The position numbers and the translations under genes were made by a program. Under the pieces are notes generated by a model that was not told the DNA's origin, searched no databases, and worked only from the letters and a program-made list of their open reading frames with translations. From Allomeiothermus sp035760705 (GTDB lineage Bacteria; Deinococcota; Deinococci; Deinococcales; Thermaceae), in the NCBI GenBank assembly GCA_035760705.1, contig DASTSL010000065.1, forward strand, positions 1 through 55,686: 55,686 nucleotides of DNA, written 5' to 3'. Of this stretch, positions 7,709-15,726 are shown piece after piece. Position 1 is the stretch's first letter. Every line of letters begins with the position of its first letter.

Positions 7709-8467
7709 CTAAGGGTGCTTTGGCTCGAGCGCCCGGAACCCCTCCGGGATGCCCGTTACCCGCCAGTTGAGCCGCCACTGCCCGTTCTCGTCGCGTTTGA
7801 AGGGCGGCCACAGCACGAAGTTGGCCTTCCCGCCGATCTGGTCGAGCGGGACCGGGCCGAAGGCCCGGGAGTCCTCCGAGCCGCCATAGGAGCGGTTATC
7901 GCCCATCACGAAATACATCCCCGTCGGGACCACGTACTCCCCGATCTGGCCTTTGCGGAAGGGCCAGGCGTCGGAGTTGGCCCGGTCCGAGATGGTATCA
8001 AGCTGCCCCAGCGATCTCCAGTAGGGGACGGTGTGGGTTTCGTCCACCGCCACCCCGTTGACGAATAGCTGCCCCTGCTCCATGCGGATGCGGTCTCCTG
8101 GCAGGGCGACGATCCGCTTGATGAAAAAGGGTCGGAACTTGACCCCCCACTGCCCCAAGACCGGGAGGGGCTGGATTGCGTAGGGATCGGAGAGGGGCGG
8201 TTTCACCACCACCAGGTCGCCCCGCTTAAAGCTGCCGATGCCAAAGCGATGCAGCCAGGTCTGGTATTTGGGAACCACCAGGCGCTCGCCCTGGTGCAGG
8301 TTGGGCAGGTCGCTGGTGCCCACCACGCCCACGGTGGTGAACGCGAAGGTGGTGATCAGGAAAGCCAGCAGCAGGGCTTCGCCCACCGGGCGGAGCCAGT
8401 CGTGCCAGAGATACCGCAAAAAGCTGGGTTTTACCGCGGGCGTGGTGCCCGTTACGGGTCGTTGCAT
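7709..8467 (-). CDS. lepB: signal peptidase I
   Basis: The 252-residue protein has one N-terminal membrane anchor (about residues 28-50), the catalytic Ser at position 52, the catalytic Lys117 in FIKRIVALPGDRI, and the C-terminal box YFVMGDNRSYGGSEDSRAFG. It removes signal peptides from exported proteins on the outer face of the membrane. The Ser-box reads SDLPNL instead of the usual SMxPTL, with Asp in place of Met, a departure in a binding rather than a catalytic position. The ATG at 8467 has GGGAG upstream. An open frame extends further upstream but its translation is Pro/Cys/Trp-rich and not homologous to the family. Confidence 0.92.
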   Translation of the reverse strand: MQRPVTGTTPAVKPSFLRYLWHDWLRPVGEALLLAFLITTFAFTTVGVVGTSDLPNLHQGERLVVPKYQTWLHRFGIGSFKRGDLVVVKPPLSDPYAIQPLPVLGQWGVKFRPFFIKRIVALPGDRIRMEQGQLFVNGVAVDETHTVPYWRSLGQLDTISDRANSDAWPFRKGQIGEYVVPTGMYFVMGDNRSYGGSEDSRAFGPVPLDQIGGKANFVLWPPFKRDENGQWRLNWRVTGIPEGFRALEPKHP

Positions 8468-8516
8468 TCGGATTCTCCCAGAGTTGATCTCGCAAAAACC
8501 TAAAGGCTGTAGGGAT

Positions 8517-8873
8517 TCAGACCGGGGCGGGCGGGGCTCGAGGGGAAACCCGGCGAATTTGCTGGTGGGGAACCAAAGAACCCGACTCGAGCCGGAGCCG
8601 TTGACCCGCCGACCTAGGCCCAAGCAGGGCCAGCGCGGGGGGATGCAAGGCGCCGGTAGGGTGGGGCGGAATCCCCTGAAGCTCGAAGAGAGCCGGGGAA
8701 GGGCTCGAGGTTTGGAGGCAAGCGGGTTGGCCACACTCGCTCTGGGTGGCGATGAGCGAGTACAGGGTATCGCCCAGGAAGTGGCGGGCCTCGGTGCTCG
8801 AGGCGGCCAACAGCAACACAAAAGGCAGCAGCCGTACAGGCAGCCACCGGGCCAGAGGATACCAGGCCAACAC
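8517..8873 (-). CDS. possible small exported protein, unknown
   Basis: A 118-residue frame lies between threonine synthase and signal peptidase I. With the GTG at 8873 the product begins MLAWYPLARWLPVRLLPFVL, which looks like a signal peptide or membrane anchor, followed by a short Cys-containing region (SECGQPACLQ) and a Pro-rich tail. The frame also stays open upstream into threonine synthase, so the start is uncertain, and the tail composition (Pro, Arg, Ser) is what spurious GC-rich frames give. Without it there would be a 464-base gap in an otherwise tight gene series. No family was recognised. Confidence 0.35.
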   Translation of the reverse strand: MLAWYPLARWLPVRLLPFVLLLAASSTEARHFLGDTLYSLIATQSECGQPACLQTSSPSPALFELQGIPPHPTGALHPPALALLGPRSAGQRLRLESGSLVPHQQIRRVSPRAPPAPV

Positions 8874-8931
8874 TCCAAGCTTCAGGATAGCGCCAAAGAT
8901 GACAGGGGCCTGAAACGGCCAAGCATAGGGG

Positions 8932-10218
8932 TTATAGCAGGTGTTGTTTGAGCGCTTCCACCGTTGGGGGGATCGCTTCCACCGCGACCTCGCGCCCCCA
9001 CAGTTCCTCAAGTGCTGCTTCCTTGGGGGATTCGAGGCCGAGGGCTCGCTCGAGGGCATCCGGGAACTTGGCGGGGTGCGCGGTGGAGAGGGTGATGATG
9101 GGGGTCGGGTCACCGGTGGTGGCGCGATAGCGGGCCACGGCCTCGAGCCCCACCGCGGTGTGGGGGCAGGCCACGTAGCCGTACCACGCATAGGTTTGCC
9201 GCATCCGGTCGAGCGTCACATCGTCACAGACGACCGTACCCCAGACCCACGCGCGAAGTTTGTCCGCCCCCAGTAGGGTATAAAGCCGCTCGAAGTTGCT
9301 GGGTGAGCCCACGTCCATGGCGTTGGAGAGGGTAGCGAGGGTGGGGTGGAATTGGTAGGCCTCCACCCGGCCCGCCAGGAAGTCGGGGAAGAAGTGATTG
9401 GCGTTGTGCGCGGCGAGGAAGCGGTGGACCGGTTGACCCATCGAAGCGGCCAGGATGCCCCCCGTGAGGTTGCCGAGGTTGCCGCTGGGGACGCAGAAGT
9501 TGACAACGCTACCCCCGAGCTGACGGGCGGCCCACAGATAATAGAGCGCTTGCGGCAGGAGCCGCCCGATATTGATGGAGTTGGCGCTCGAGAGCGGCAG
9601 GTGTGAGAGTTCGGGGTCTACGAAGGCTTCCTTCACCATGCGCTGGCAGTCGTCGAAGTTGCCCTCCACTGCGAAGCTCCGCACCCCCCTCCGCCGCACG
9701 ATGAGCTGGCGCTCCTGCACCTCGCTCACTTTGCCCTTGGGGTAGAGCAACACCACCTCGATGTTGTCCTGACCGGCAAAGCCGTCGGCCACAGCGCTCC
9801 CGGTGTCGCCCGAGGTGGCGACCAGGATGATCCGCCGCTCGCCCTGGCGGGCCAGAAAGTACTGCATCAGCCGGGCCATGGTGCGCGCCCCGAAGTCCTT
9901 GAAGGAGAGGGTGGGGCCGTGGAACAGCTCGAGCACGTACACCCCGTCCGAAAGCGGGACGAGCGGGCAGGGGAAGTTTAGCGCGTCGCGGACGATGGTC
10001 TCGAGGTCCGCCGCAGGGATCTCTTCCTTCAGCCACTCCCCCAGCACCTTCACCCCGACTTCCGCGAGGGAACTCGTCTCGAGCCAGGCGCTCGGGCTAA
10101 GCGTGGGAATCCGGTCCGGTAGGTACAACCCCCCGTCCGGCGCGAGCCCCTTGAGCAGGGCATCGGCGAAGGAGACGGGGGTTCGCTGGGGGTCTCGAGT
10201 GCTGGAGTAGTGAACCAT
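8932..10218 (-). CDS. thrC: threonine synthase
   Basis: The 428-residue PLP enzyme converts O-phosphohomoserine to threonine. The N-terminus MVHYSSTRDPQRTPVSFADAL and GLAPDGGLYLP are typical, the PLP Lys is Lys107 in GPTLSFKDFGARTMARL, and SGDTGSA and FCVPSGNLGN form the phosphate and cofactor loops. It is the longer, TrpB-fold bacterial type. ATG 10218 is chosen because the family begins here; the ten extra upstream codons in the open frame are not conserved in character. It follows homoserine dehydrogenase after 66 bases on the same strand, consistent with a threonine-branch operon. Confidence 0.95.
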   Translation of the reverse strand: MVHYSSTRDPQRTPVSFADALLKGLAPDGGLYLPDRIPTLSPSAWLETSSLAEVGVKVLGEWLKEEIPAADLETIVRDALNFPCPLVPLSDGVYVLELFHGPTLSFKDFGARTMARLMQYFLARQGERRIILVATSGDTGSAVADGFAGQDNIEVVLLYPKGKVSEVQERQLIVRRRGVRSFAVEGNFDDCQRMVKEAFVDPELSHLPLSSANSINIGRLLPQALYYLWAARQLGGSVVNFCVPSGNLGNLTGGILAASMGQPVHRFLAAHNANHFFPDFLAGRVEAYQFHPTLATLSNAMDVGSPSNFERLYTLLGADKLRAWVWGTVVCDDVTLDRMRQTYAWYGYVACPHTAVGLEAVARYRATTGDPTPIITLSTAHPAKFPDALERALGLESPKEAALEELWGREVAVEAIPPTVEALKQHLL

Positions 10219-10284
10219 AGGGTCAGGAGACGATAGGCGATAAGCCAACGAAGCTTACCGCTTACAGTTTATGGCTTATCAGCA
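10219..10284. repeat. intergenic spacer with GCTTATCG/CGATAAGC-like half-sites
   Basis: The hom-thrC spacer holds several related short words (GATAGGCGATAAGCC, GCTTACCGCTTAC, TATGGCTTATCAGC) in both orientations. Similar words occur in other spacers of the window (near 40690, 42820 and 44905), so it looks like a degenerate, lineage-specific intergenic repeat rather than a defined operator. Confidence 0.4.
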
Positions 10285-11304
10285 TCACACTTCCTCGAGC
10301 CGTTCTGCCGGATGATCGGGAACCGGGGTGATGCTCGAGATCGGGGCGTGGCCCGGCACGCCCATCAGGAGTTGGTAGAGGTCGCCCAGCACGGCGCTGG
10401 CGGTGGCGGCTCCCCCGGCTCCGGCCCCGCTAAAGACCAGCTCGCCGCAGGCGTCCCCCCGGAAGACCAGGCCGTTGCGGGCACTACCCGCCCGGGCCAG
10501 GGGGTGCTCGAGCGGGAGCCGCACCGGGCGCACGGCGGCTTTCCACTCGCCCCCCTCGGGGTAGAGGCTCCCTACCAGCCGCACGGTCTGTCCCCGCTGA
10601 CGGGCGCTCTCGAGGTCGCCGGGGGTGAGGTGGGTGATGCCCCGCGTGTTGGCCCGGACCTTATCCCAGGAGTAGTCGGGGTCGGCGCAGAGCCGGGCCA
10701 GCACGGTGAGTTTGTGGGCCGCGTCGAAGCCCTCCACATCCAGGGTGGGATCGGCCTCGGCGTAGCCCTTCGCTTGGGCTTCGGCCAGGGCTGTGGCGTA
10801 GGGGGTGCCCTGCTCGAGCCGGTTCAGGATGTAGTTGGTGGTGCCGTTCAAGATGGCGTGAAGCTCGAGCAAGCGGCTCCCCCACAGCACCCCCGAGAGT
10901 GCCGCCACCACCGGGGTCGCGGCCATCACGCTGGCTTCGTAGTACAGGAGTCCGTCATCGGCGTAGGGGCGGAGTTCGCCCCAGGCTTCGGCCAGCAGGG
11001 CTTTGTTGGCGGTGATGACCGGGATGCCCTGCTCGAGCGCACCCCGCACCAGCTTCTGGGCGAGGCCAGTTCCGCCCATCACCTCCACCAGCACGTCGGC
11101 ATCGTCGAGGAGGTTTTCGGGCTGATCGGTGAGCTTCTCCGGGGGGATGCCCTCCCGCACCTTGGAGGGATCGCGCACCAATACCTTGCTAAACCCCACC
11201 TCGAGCCCCAGCCCGGCCAGCCGTTCGCGGTGCTGCTGCACCAGCCGGGCGAAAGCCCCGCCCACGGTGCCTGCGCCGAGCAAAGCGATGTTTACCCGTT
11301 CCAT
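10285..11304 (-). CDS. hom: homoserine dehydrogenase
   Basis: The 339-residue monofunctional enzyme reduces aspartate semialdehyde to homoserine with NAD(P)H. It has the Rossmann loop LLGAGTVGGAFA at the N-terminus, VITANKALLA, the catalytic region ILNGTTNYILNRLE, and DPTLDVEGFDAAHKLTVLA with the catalytic Lys of the family. No C-terminal ACT domain is visible: the last 90 residues still belong to the catalytic fold, so feedback control by threonine through ACT is not expected. The gene appears leaderless: TATACT lies 6 bases before the ATG. Confidence 0.95.
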   Translation of the reverse strand: MERVNIALLGAGTVGGAFARLVQQHRERLAGLGLEVGFSKVLVRDPSKVREGIPPEKLTDQPENLLDDADVLVEVMGGTGLAQKLVRGALEQGIPVITANKALLAEAWGELRPYADDGLLYYEASVMAATPVVAALSGVLWGSRLLELHAILNGTTNYILNRLEQGTPYATALAEAQAKGYAEADPTLDVEGFDAAHKLTVLARLCADPDYSWDKVRANTRGITHLTPGDLESARQRGQTVRLVGSLYPEGGEWKAAVRPVRLPLEHPLARAGSARNGLVFRGDACGELVFSGAGAGGAATASAVLGDLYQLLMGVPGHAPISSITPVPDHPAERLEEV

Positions 11305-11310
11305 TCCCAG

Positions 11311-11316
11311 AGTATA
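11311..11316 (-). promoter_or_regulatory. -10 box of leaderless hom promoter
   Basis: Minus strand TATACT ends 6 bases before the hom ATG, so the transcript should begin at or next to the start codon. Confidence 0.6.
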
Positions 11317-11322
11317 AAGCCG

Positions 11323-11390
11323 TGCGTCGTACGGCCTACGCTATACGTCATAGCATCTTCGTATGGCCCGCGACGTACGACGGTGTATTT
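11323..11390. repeat. intergenic GTACG/CGTAC-rich element
   Basis: The spacer between hom and the epoxyqueuosine reductase gene contains several short inverted words built from CGTAC (GTCGTACGGCC, CTATACGTCATAG, GCGACGTACGACGG). A similar set (CATACGTCATACGG, GACGTACGGCGCGACGTATGCC) occurs at about 4436-4530. It is probably a degenerate lineage-specific repeat. Confidence 0.45.
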
Positions 11391-11405
11391 CAGTACCATC
11401 AAAAG

Positions 11406-12509
11406 GTGGATGCTCGAGCCTTGATTGAAGCCGAAGCCCACGAGCGGGGGTTTCTGACGGCCTGGGCGCCGGTGGACTTGCCCGAGGTCGCCCGGTCTCG
11501 CTATCGAAGCTGGCTGGCCGAGGGGAACCAAGCCGGGATGAGCTATCTCGAGACCCGCCTAGAAGACCGGCTCGAGCCCACCCGGCGCTTCGGCTGGGCC
11601 AGGAGCGTGCTGGTGCTGGCGGCTTCCCACGCCTACCCCGATCCCGGCATACCGGGGGGCGGAGTACGCATCGGACGGGTGGCCCGCTACGCCTGGGTGC
11701 GGGACTATCACGGTTTGGTGCGGCCTCACCTGGAGGCCCTGGAGGCCCTGGCAGGGCATCTCGGCCTCGAGGCCAAGGGCTATGTGGACCACGGGCCGCT
11801 GTCCGAACGCAGCTACGGGGTATTGGGCGGTTTGGGATGGATCGGGAAAAACGCCATGCTGTTGCGGATGGGGGAGACGGGTAGCTATCTGACCTTGGCG
11901 GTGTTGTTGACCTCGCTCCCGCTCGAGGATTCCCCCAAAGAGCGCTATCCGAACCGCTGCGGACGCTGTATGCGGTGCTTCACCGCCTGCCCCACGAATG
12001 CCCTCCCTGGCGATGGCACGCTCGACGCGAGGCGGTGTATCAGCTACTGGACCATCGAACACCGAGGGTTGATCCCCCCCGAGCTATGGCTCGGCATGGG
12101 GGATTGGATTTTGGGTTGCGATATTTGCCAGCAGGTCTGCCCCTGGAACCGCAAAGCCCGGGAGTTCTGGCGAGGCTTCGCGCCCGAGCCGCAACTGGCC
12201 CACCCCGATATCCGGGACTTCTTCGTCCTCTCCAGCCACGCCTTGGCCCGCAAATACGCTGATACGGTCTTTCTGCGCCCGGGGCGCACCCGTCTGGCCC
12301 GCAACGCCCTGATCGTGCTCGCCAACGCTCGAGACGAGCAGTATCTGCCCCTGGTGCGCCGGGCGGGGCAAGACGTCAACCCGCTCGTCCGGGCTACCGC
12401 GGCTCACGCCCTCGTCCGATTGGGAGACCCGGGCTCCGCGGAGAAACTTCTCGCCGATCCCGACCCCCAGGTCACCCAGCAGGCTCGAGCCGCCTTAGCT
12501 CAGGCTTAG
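11406..12509 (+). CDS. queG: epoxyqueuosine reductase
   Basis: The 367-residue cytosolic Fe-S and cobalamin enzyme makes the last step of queuosine in tRNA. Two [4Fe-4S] motifs are present, CGRCMRCFTACP near residue 190 and CDICQQVCPWN near 240, together with the family signatures RVARYAWVRDYH, YVDHGPLSERS and GWIGKN. The C-terminus carries HEAT-like repeats (RNALIVLANARDEQYLPLVR and following) that contact tRNA in the family. Start GTG 11406 is inferred from family length; the upstream in-frame ATG at 11322 reads through the repeat-rich spacer. It stands alone, convergent with the next gene. Confidence 0.92.
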   Translation: MDARALIEAEAHERGFLTAWAPVDLPEVARSRYRSWLAEGNQAGMSYLETRLEDRLEPTRRFGWARSVLVLAASHAYPDPGIPGGGVRIGRVARYAWVRDYHGLVRPHLEALEALAGHLGLEAKGYVDHGPLSERSYGVLGGLGWIGKNAMLLRMGETGSYLTLAVLLTSLPLEDSPKERYPNRCGRCMRCFTACPTNALPGDGTLDARRCISYWTIEHRGLIPPELWLGMGDWILGCDICQQVCPWNRKAREFWRGFAPEPQLAHPDIRDFFVLSSHALARKYADTVFLRPGRTRLARNALIVLANARDEQYLPLVRRAGQDVNPLVRATAAHALVRLGDPGSAEKLLADPDPQVTQQARAALAQA

Positions 12510-12516
12510 CGTTCGG

Positions 12517-13239
12517 CTACCCAGGAAACCGCCCCTGGCGGATCACGTCGCTAAGCACCGGGGGCAACTCCCAGGCGGCCAGATCGAAGAGCACCTGGCC
12601 GAAGTCGTAGGGCACTTTGAGGAAGCGCACCTTGAGGGCGGGGTAGCCCTCTTGGGGTTCGGGGTCTTCCTCCAGGAGCAGCACGTCCGCGCCCGGCTCG
12701 CCGCCCAGCGTGAGCCCCACCGATCCGGGGTCCACCAAGATCCCCTGCCCCACCCGGCGCTCGTAGGGGACGTGCTTGCCTGCTGCTACCATGTAGCGAG
12801 CACGCGAGCGCTCGAACATCCGTACCAAGTCGGTGACCGGGATGTCGATGTCGATCTTGACCTCGGGGTCGTCGGGGGTGCCGTGGAAGGCCAACAGGCG
12901 CCCCCCGCCGATATCCATGCGGTGGCGCGAGCGCAGGTTGCGCAAAAAGTTCAACTCGCGTTTGCCTAACTGGGTGATGGTCCACTGCAAGACCGTCTCG
13001 GCGATCCCCGAGCGGGTCTCGCTGGGCAGGTTGAAGGCCACCCGGATGTCAGCGGAACCCAGCACACAGGCGATGCCCTCGCGCTCGAGCAACCTCAGCA
13101 CCTGGCGGGGGTGGGGCCCATAGCCCACCATGTCACCGATCGCCAGAATCTGGTCCACCCCTTCCTCCCGGAGCGCGGTGAGGGCGGCCTCCAGGGCGGG
13201 CAGGTTGGCGTGAATGTCCGCGATAATCCCGATACGCAT
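12517..13239 (-). CDS. calcineurin-like metallophosphoesterase with altered metal motifs
   Basis: The 240-residue protein has the N-terminal motif IIADIHANLPALE and GDMVGYGPHP, typical of the YfcE/MJ0936-like phosphodiesterase group. The third motif, usually GNHD, is GSAD (VLGSADIRV), and the last, usually GHTH, reads GKHV. The middle His remains in LAFHGTPDDPEV. Two or three metal ligands therefore differ from the norm, so activity may be changed or lost. The ATG is the first codon of the conserved fold. Its substrate is unknown, and its 3' end lies 7 bases from that of queG. Confidence 0.78.
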   Translation of the reverse strand: MRIGIIADIHANLPALEAALTALREEGVDQILAIGDMVGYGPHPRQVLRLLEREGIACVLGSADIRVAFNLPSETRSGIAETVLQWTITQLGKRELNFLRNLRSRHRMDIGGGRLLAFHGTPDDPEVKIDIDIPVTDLVRMFERSRARYMVAAGKHVPYERRVGQGILVDPGSVGLTLGGEPGADVLLLEEDPEPQEGYPALKVRFLKVPYDFGQVLFDLAAWELPPVLSDVIRQGRFPG

Positions 13240-13512
13240 GGTTGCCCCTATTCTGACATGAAAAACCGGTGAGCCACGCTAGACGTCTCACAGTAGCTGC
13301 TTGGGCAAAGAATGGCCCCAGCCCCTTAGTACATCGAGCGGGAGGTGCCCGCGCTGAGGCCTGACGAGTTCCCCTGTGGGGGTATGGCCCAGGCAGTCCC
13401 GGCGTGAAGGGCAGGCTGCCAGGGGAATTGTGCGACTCAAAGCCGCAGATAGACGACCAAATCCCATTTCTGCCATCTCACCCTGGTGCACCTTAATCTC
13501 ACCACCCCCGGC

Positions 13513-13518
13513 TATGCT
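13513..13518 (+). promoter_or_regulatory. -10 box of leaderless lnt promoter
   Basis: TATGCT lies 6 bases before the GTG at 13525, which supports that GTG as both transcript start and translation start. Confidence 0.55.
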
Positions 13519-13524
13519 AGGGGC

Positions 13525-14922
13525 GTGCGGGATCGCGCTCCCTCTCCTTTCGTCTCCTTTTTGTTGGGCCTGGCCTTGGCGGCCACGCTGCCGCCTTCCC
13601 CGCTGGGGATCTTGGCCCCGCTCCCGCTGGCCCCGCTCCTGCTATGGGGCGGGTTTCGGGTAGGGATGTGGGCGGGCCTGGGCTTTTGGACCCTGCATCT
13701 GATCTGGCTCCCCTGGAGCTTCGCCGATCTGTTCGGGCCGTGGGGTATCGTTCCTTTTATCCCGCTCATCTTGATCAAAGCAGCCATGTGGGGGGCAGTA
13801 TTTGGGCTCACCCTGGGAAGGCCCTTGGCGCGGGCGGGGGGGTGGGTGGTGCTCGAGTACCTCACCTCGCTGGGTGAGCTGGCCTTTCCCTGGGGCTTTC
13901 TCGGTTACGGCCTGGTGGGGGCGCCGGGCCGCGGGCTGGCGGCGCTGGGGGGGGTGTACTTGCTCTCGCTGGTGGTGCTCTTGGTGGCCTACGGGCTGGG
14001 CCGGCGACAGTACTGGGTGGCGATCCCCTGGGCACTGCTGTGGCTGATCCCACTGCCTCTGGCTCAACCCGCGCAAACCGCGCTGCTGGTGCAGGGGAAC
14101 GTGAACCCGCTGCGCAAGGTGGTGGGAGATGTCCCCGACGAACAGGTCTACATCAACCTGACCCGGCAGGGCCTGGCCGAGCACCCCGAGGTGCGGCTGG
14201 TGGTCTGGCCCGAGACCGCGGTGTCGGCGTTTCCCCCCGAACTCCCTGCGGTCTTGGGGGACCGGGAGCTGGTGAGCGGGTTCAACGCCGAGGGCGGATA
14301 CAACCGGGTGGTGCGTTACGTCAACGGGCAGATCCTCGAGACCTACGACAAAAACCGCCTGGCCCCCTTCGGCGAGTTCTTCCCCTGGCAGCGCTACATC
14401 GGCCCGGTTTACAGCTTTTTCTTCCGCGCCTTCGGCTTCGGCTACGACCTGGGGAGCCGACCTTTTGGCGGCGGTTACCGCACCCTGGGGTCTTATGGGG
14501 CTTATATCTGTTACGAGTCGGTATTCCCAGGGGTGGCTCGAGCCCTCACCCTTCGGGGTGCGGAGGTCTTGGTGCTCGGTTCCAACGATGCTTGGTTTGG
14601 CCCCAGCTTTGGCGCCGAACAGCACTTCCAGATGGGCCGCTTGCGGGCGGTGGAGAATGGTCGCTGGCTGTTGCGGGCGGGCAATGACGGGGTGACCGCC
14701 TCGATCGACCCCTACGGGCGGGTGGTGGCCCGGATACCGCAACACGTGGCTGGCTATCTGGCCGCCCCCTATGCCCCCGCCACCGGGCAGACCCTCTACA
14801 CCCGGCTGGGAGACTGGGCGGTGCTCATCGGGCTGGGGTTGCTGGTGTTTGTACGGGCCTCCCGGGCGCGCCGCCTGACCTGGCGCGAGCGCAACTGGGG
14901 AGACGTGACGGTGCCGCGCTAG
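13525..14922 (+). CDS. lnt: apolipoprotein N-acyltransferase
   Basis: The 465-residue inner-membrane enzyme adds the third acyl chain to lipoproteins. About seven N-terminal hydrophobic segments (to about residue 190) precede a nitrilase-fold domain with the triad Glu in VWPETAVSAFP, Lys in YDKNRLAPFGEFFPW and Cys in YICYESVFPG, and a last membrane helix near the C-terminus. GTG 13525 is chosen because a -10 box lies 6 bases before it; the 13 codons upstream in the open frame are not family-like. Its presence implies triacylated lipoproteins. Confidence 0.92.
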   Translation: MRDRAPSPFVSFLLGLALAATLPPSPLGILAPLPLAPLLLWGGFRVGMWAGLGFWTLHLIWLPWSFADLFGPWGIVPFIPLILIKAAMWGAVFGLTLGRPLARAGGWVVLEYLTSLGELAFPWGFLGYGLVGAPGRGLAALGGVYLLSLVVLLVAYGLGRRQYWVAIPWALLWLIPLPLAQPAQTALLVQGNVNPLRKVVGDVPDEQVYINLTRQGLAEHPEVRLVVWPETAVSAFPPELPAVLGDRELVSGFNAEGGYNRVVRYVNGQILETYDKNRLAPFGEFFPWQRYIGPVYSFFFRAFGFGYDLGSRPFGGGYRTLGSYGAYICYESVFPGVARALTLRGAEVLVLGSNDAWFGPSFGAEQHFQMGRLRAVENGRWLLRAGNDGVTASIDPYGRVVARIPQHVAGYLAAPYAPATGQTLYTRLGDWAVLIGLGLLVFVRASRARRLTWRERNWGDVTVPR

Positions 14923-15101
14923 GGGTCTAAGTGCGCCCACGATAACAGCAGTTAGAGATGACGCAGCCTGTACCGGTATGAGTCAGTGGTGTCGGTGCGG
15001 CAGTATCCCCATCCGTCGGGGGTATCTTTGGCCGGGGTTTCTCGGGCCCCTGGCTTCCGGCAGGACTCGAGCCAAATCTCCGCTCCACCGGCCAAAAGTC
15101 A
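14923..15101. other. non-coding spacer upstream of the tRNA-Leu promoter
   Basis: No gene-like frame, terminator or RNA fold was recognised between lnt and the tRNA-Leu promoter. Confidence 0.4.
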
Positions 15102-15130
15102 TTGACAAGGCTTCAGAACCTGCGTAAGCT
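15102..15130 (+). promoter_or_regulatory. promoter of tRNA-Leu and probably secG
   Basis: Perfect -35 TTGACA (15102-15107), 17-bp spacer and -10 TAAGCT (15125-15130). The tRNA starts 66 bases after the -10, and secG follows without a visible terminator between. Confidence 0.8.
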
Positions 15131-15195
15131 ATCAAGGCGACCTCGCCCTGAGGTCTCTTAGGGGTTGCGCAGCCCTTGACCCTGTGCACAAGCAG

Positions 15196-15281
15196 GCCGG
15201 GATGGCGGAATCGGTAGACGCACTCGACTCAAAATCGAGCGGTTAGCAGCCATGGGGGTTCGAGTCCCCCTCCCGGCACCA
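15196..15281 (+). tRNA. tRNA-Leu (CAA)
   Basis: An 86-base class II tRNA: acceptor GCCGGGA/TCCCGGC, anticodon loop CTCAAAA closed by CTCGA/TCGAG (anticodon CAA), a long variable arm, T-loop GTTCGAGTC, discriminator A and encoded CCA. Confidence 0.95.
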
Positions 15282-15325
15282 AAACGCGTCAACCGGGCCA
15301 ACCGTGGCCCATATTTGGAGGCTCA

Positions 15326-15553
15326 ATGGAAATCATCTATAACCTTCTCCTGGTTCTTTACCTGCTGGTAGCGGCGGGTTTGGTGTATTTCGTGCTCTCG
15401 CAGGAGCCCAAACAGACCGGGGGCGACCTCTTGGGGGGCTCGAGCGATTTGTTCCAGGCGCGCGGGGTCACCGGCGGTTTATACCGCATCACCGTGGTGC
15501 TGGGGATCGCCTTCGTGGTGCTAGCCTGGCTGCTGGGCCGTCTGCCGCGGTAG
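15326..15553 (+). CDS. secG: protein-export membrane protein SecG
   Basis: The 75-residue protein has two membrane helices (residues about 3-24 and 53-71) joined by a cytosolic loop with the SecG-type Gly-rich motif GGDLLGGSSDLFQARG. It is the auxiliary subunit of the SecYEG translocon. The ribosome site GGAGG lies 6 bases before the ATG. It sits 44 bases after tRNA-Leu and is followed by a strong terminator, so the two are probably one transcript. Confidence 0.92.
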   Translation: MEIIYNLLLVLYLLVAAGLVYFVLSQEPKQTGGDLLGGSSDLFQARGVTGGLYRITVVLGIAFVVLAWLLGRLPR

Positions 15554-15572
15554 ATCCGGGGTCTAATGCTTG

Positions 15573-15602
15573 GTCGGCGGCCTTCGGGGCGCCGACTTTT
15601 TT
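15573..15602 (+). terminator. terminator after secG
   Basis: Stem GTCGGCG/CGCCGAC with a C/G-rich loop, followed by TTTTTT, 20 bases after the secG stop. Confidence 0.9.
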
Positions 15603-15624
15603 AGGGATACCGATCCACCAAAGG

Positions 15625-15652
15625 ATAGAATCTACACCCCTCGGGCGGGTCG
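15625..15652 (+). repeat. 28-bp direct repeat, copy 1
   Basis: The unit begins ATAGAATCTACACC and ends TCGGGCGGGTCG; it is identical over 28 bases to copy 2, 61 bp downstream. It starts with a -10-like TAGAAT and holds an imperfect palindrome of ACCC/GGGT. The spacer is 33 bp. Confidence 0.85.
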
Positions 15653-15685
15653 GAGGCCGCGGCTGCGCTCGAGCTGGCCCTCACC

Positions 15686-15713
15686 ATAGAATCTACACCC
15701 CTCGGGCGGGTCG
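15686..15713 (+). repeat. 28-bp direct repeat, copy 2
   Basis: Exact second copy of the unit at 15625-15652; AGGC follows both copies (after one extra G in copy 1). It ends 13 bases before the permease relic. Confidence 0.85.
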
Positions 15714-15726
15714 AGGCTTCAACGAA

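Noticed and set aside
8614..8922. Alternative minus-strand frame between thrC and lepB
   Set aside because: Its translation is Pro/Cys/Ala-rich without a signal peptide or family character; the other frame there is slightly better.
13288..13491. Possible tail of an IS200/IS605 TnpB transposase on the minus strand
   Set aside because: The end of the 67-codon frame (LVRPQRGHLPLDVLRGWGHS) vaguely resembles the variable tail of TnpB, but no zinc-ribbon or catalytic motif and no clear element end could be found.
15625..15713. CRISPR array
   Set aside because: Only two repeat units, with a 33-bp spacer that is not flanked by further repeats, and no cas genes or leader nearby.
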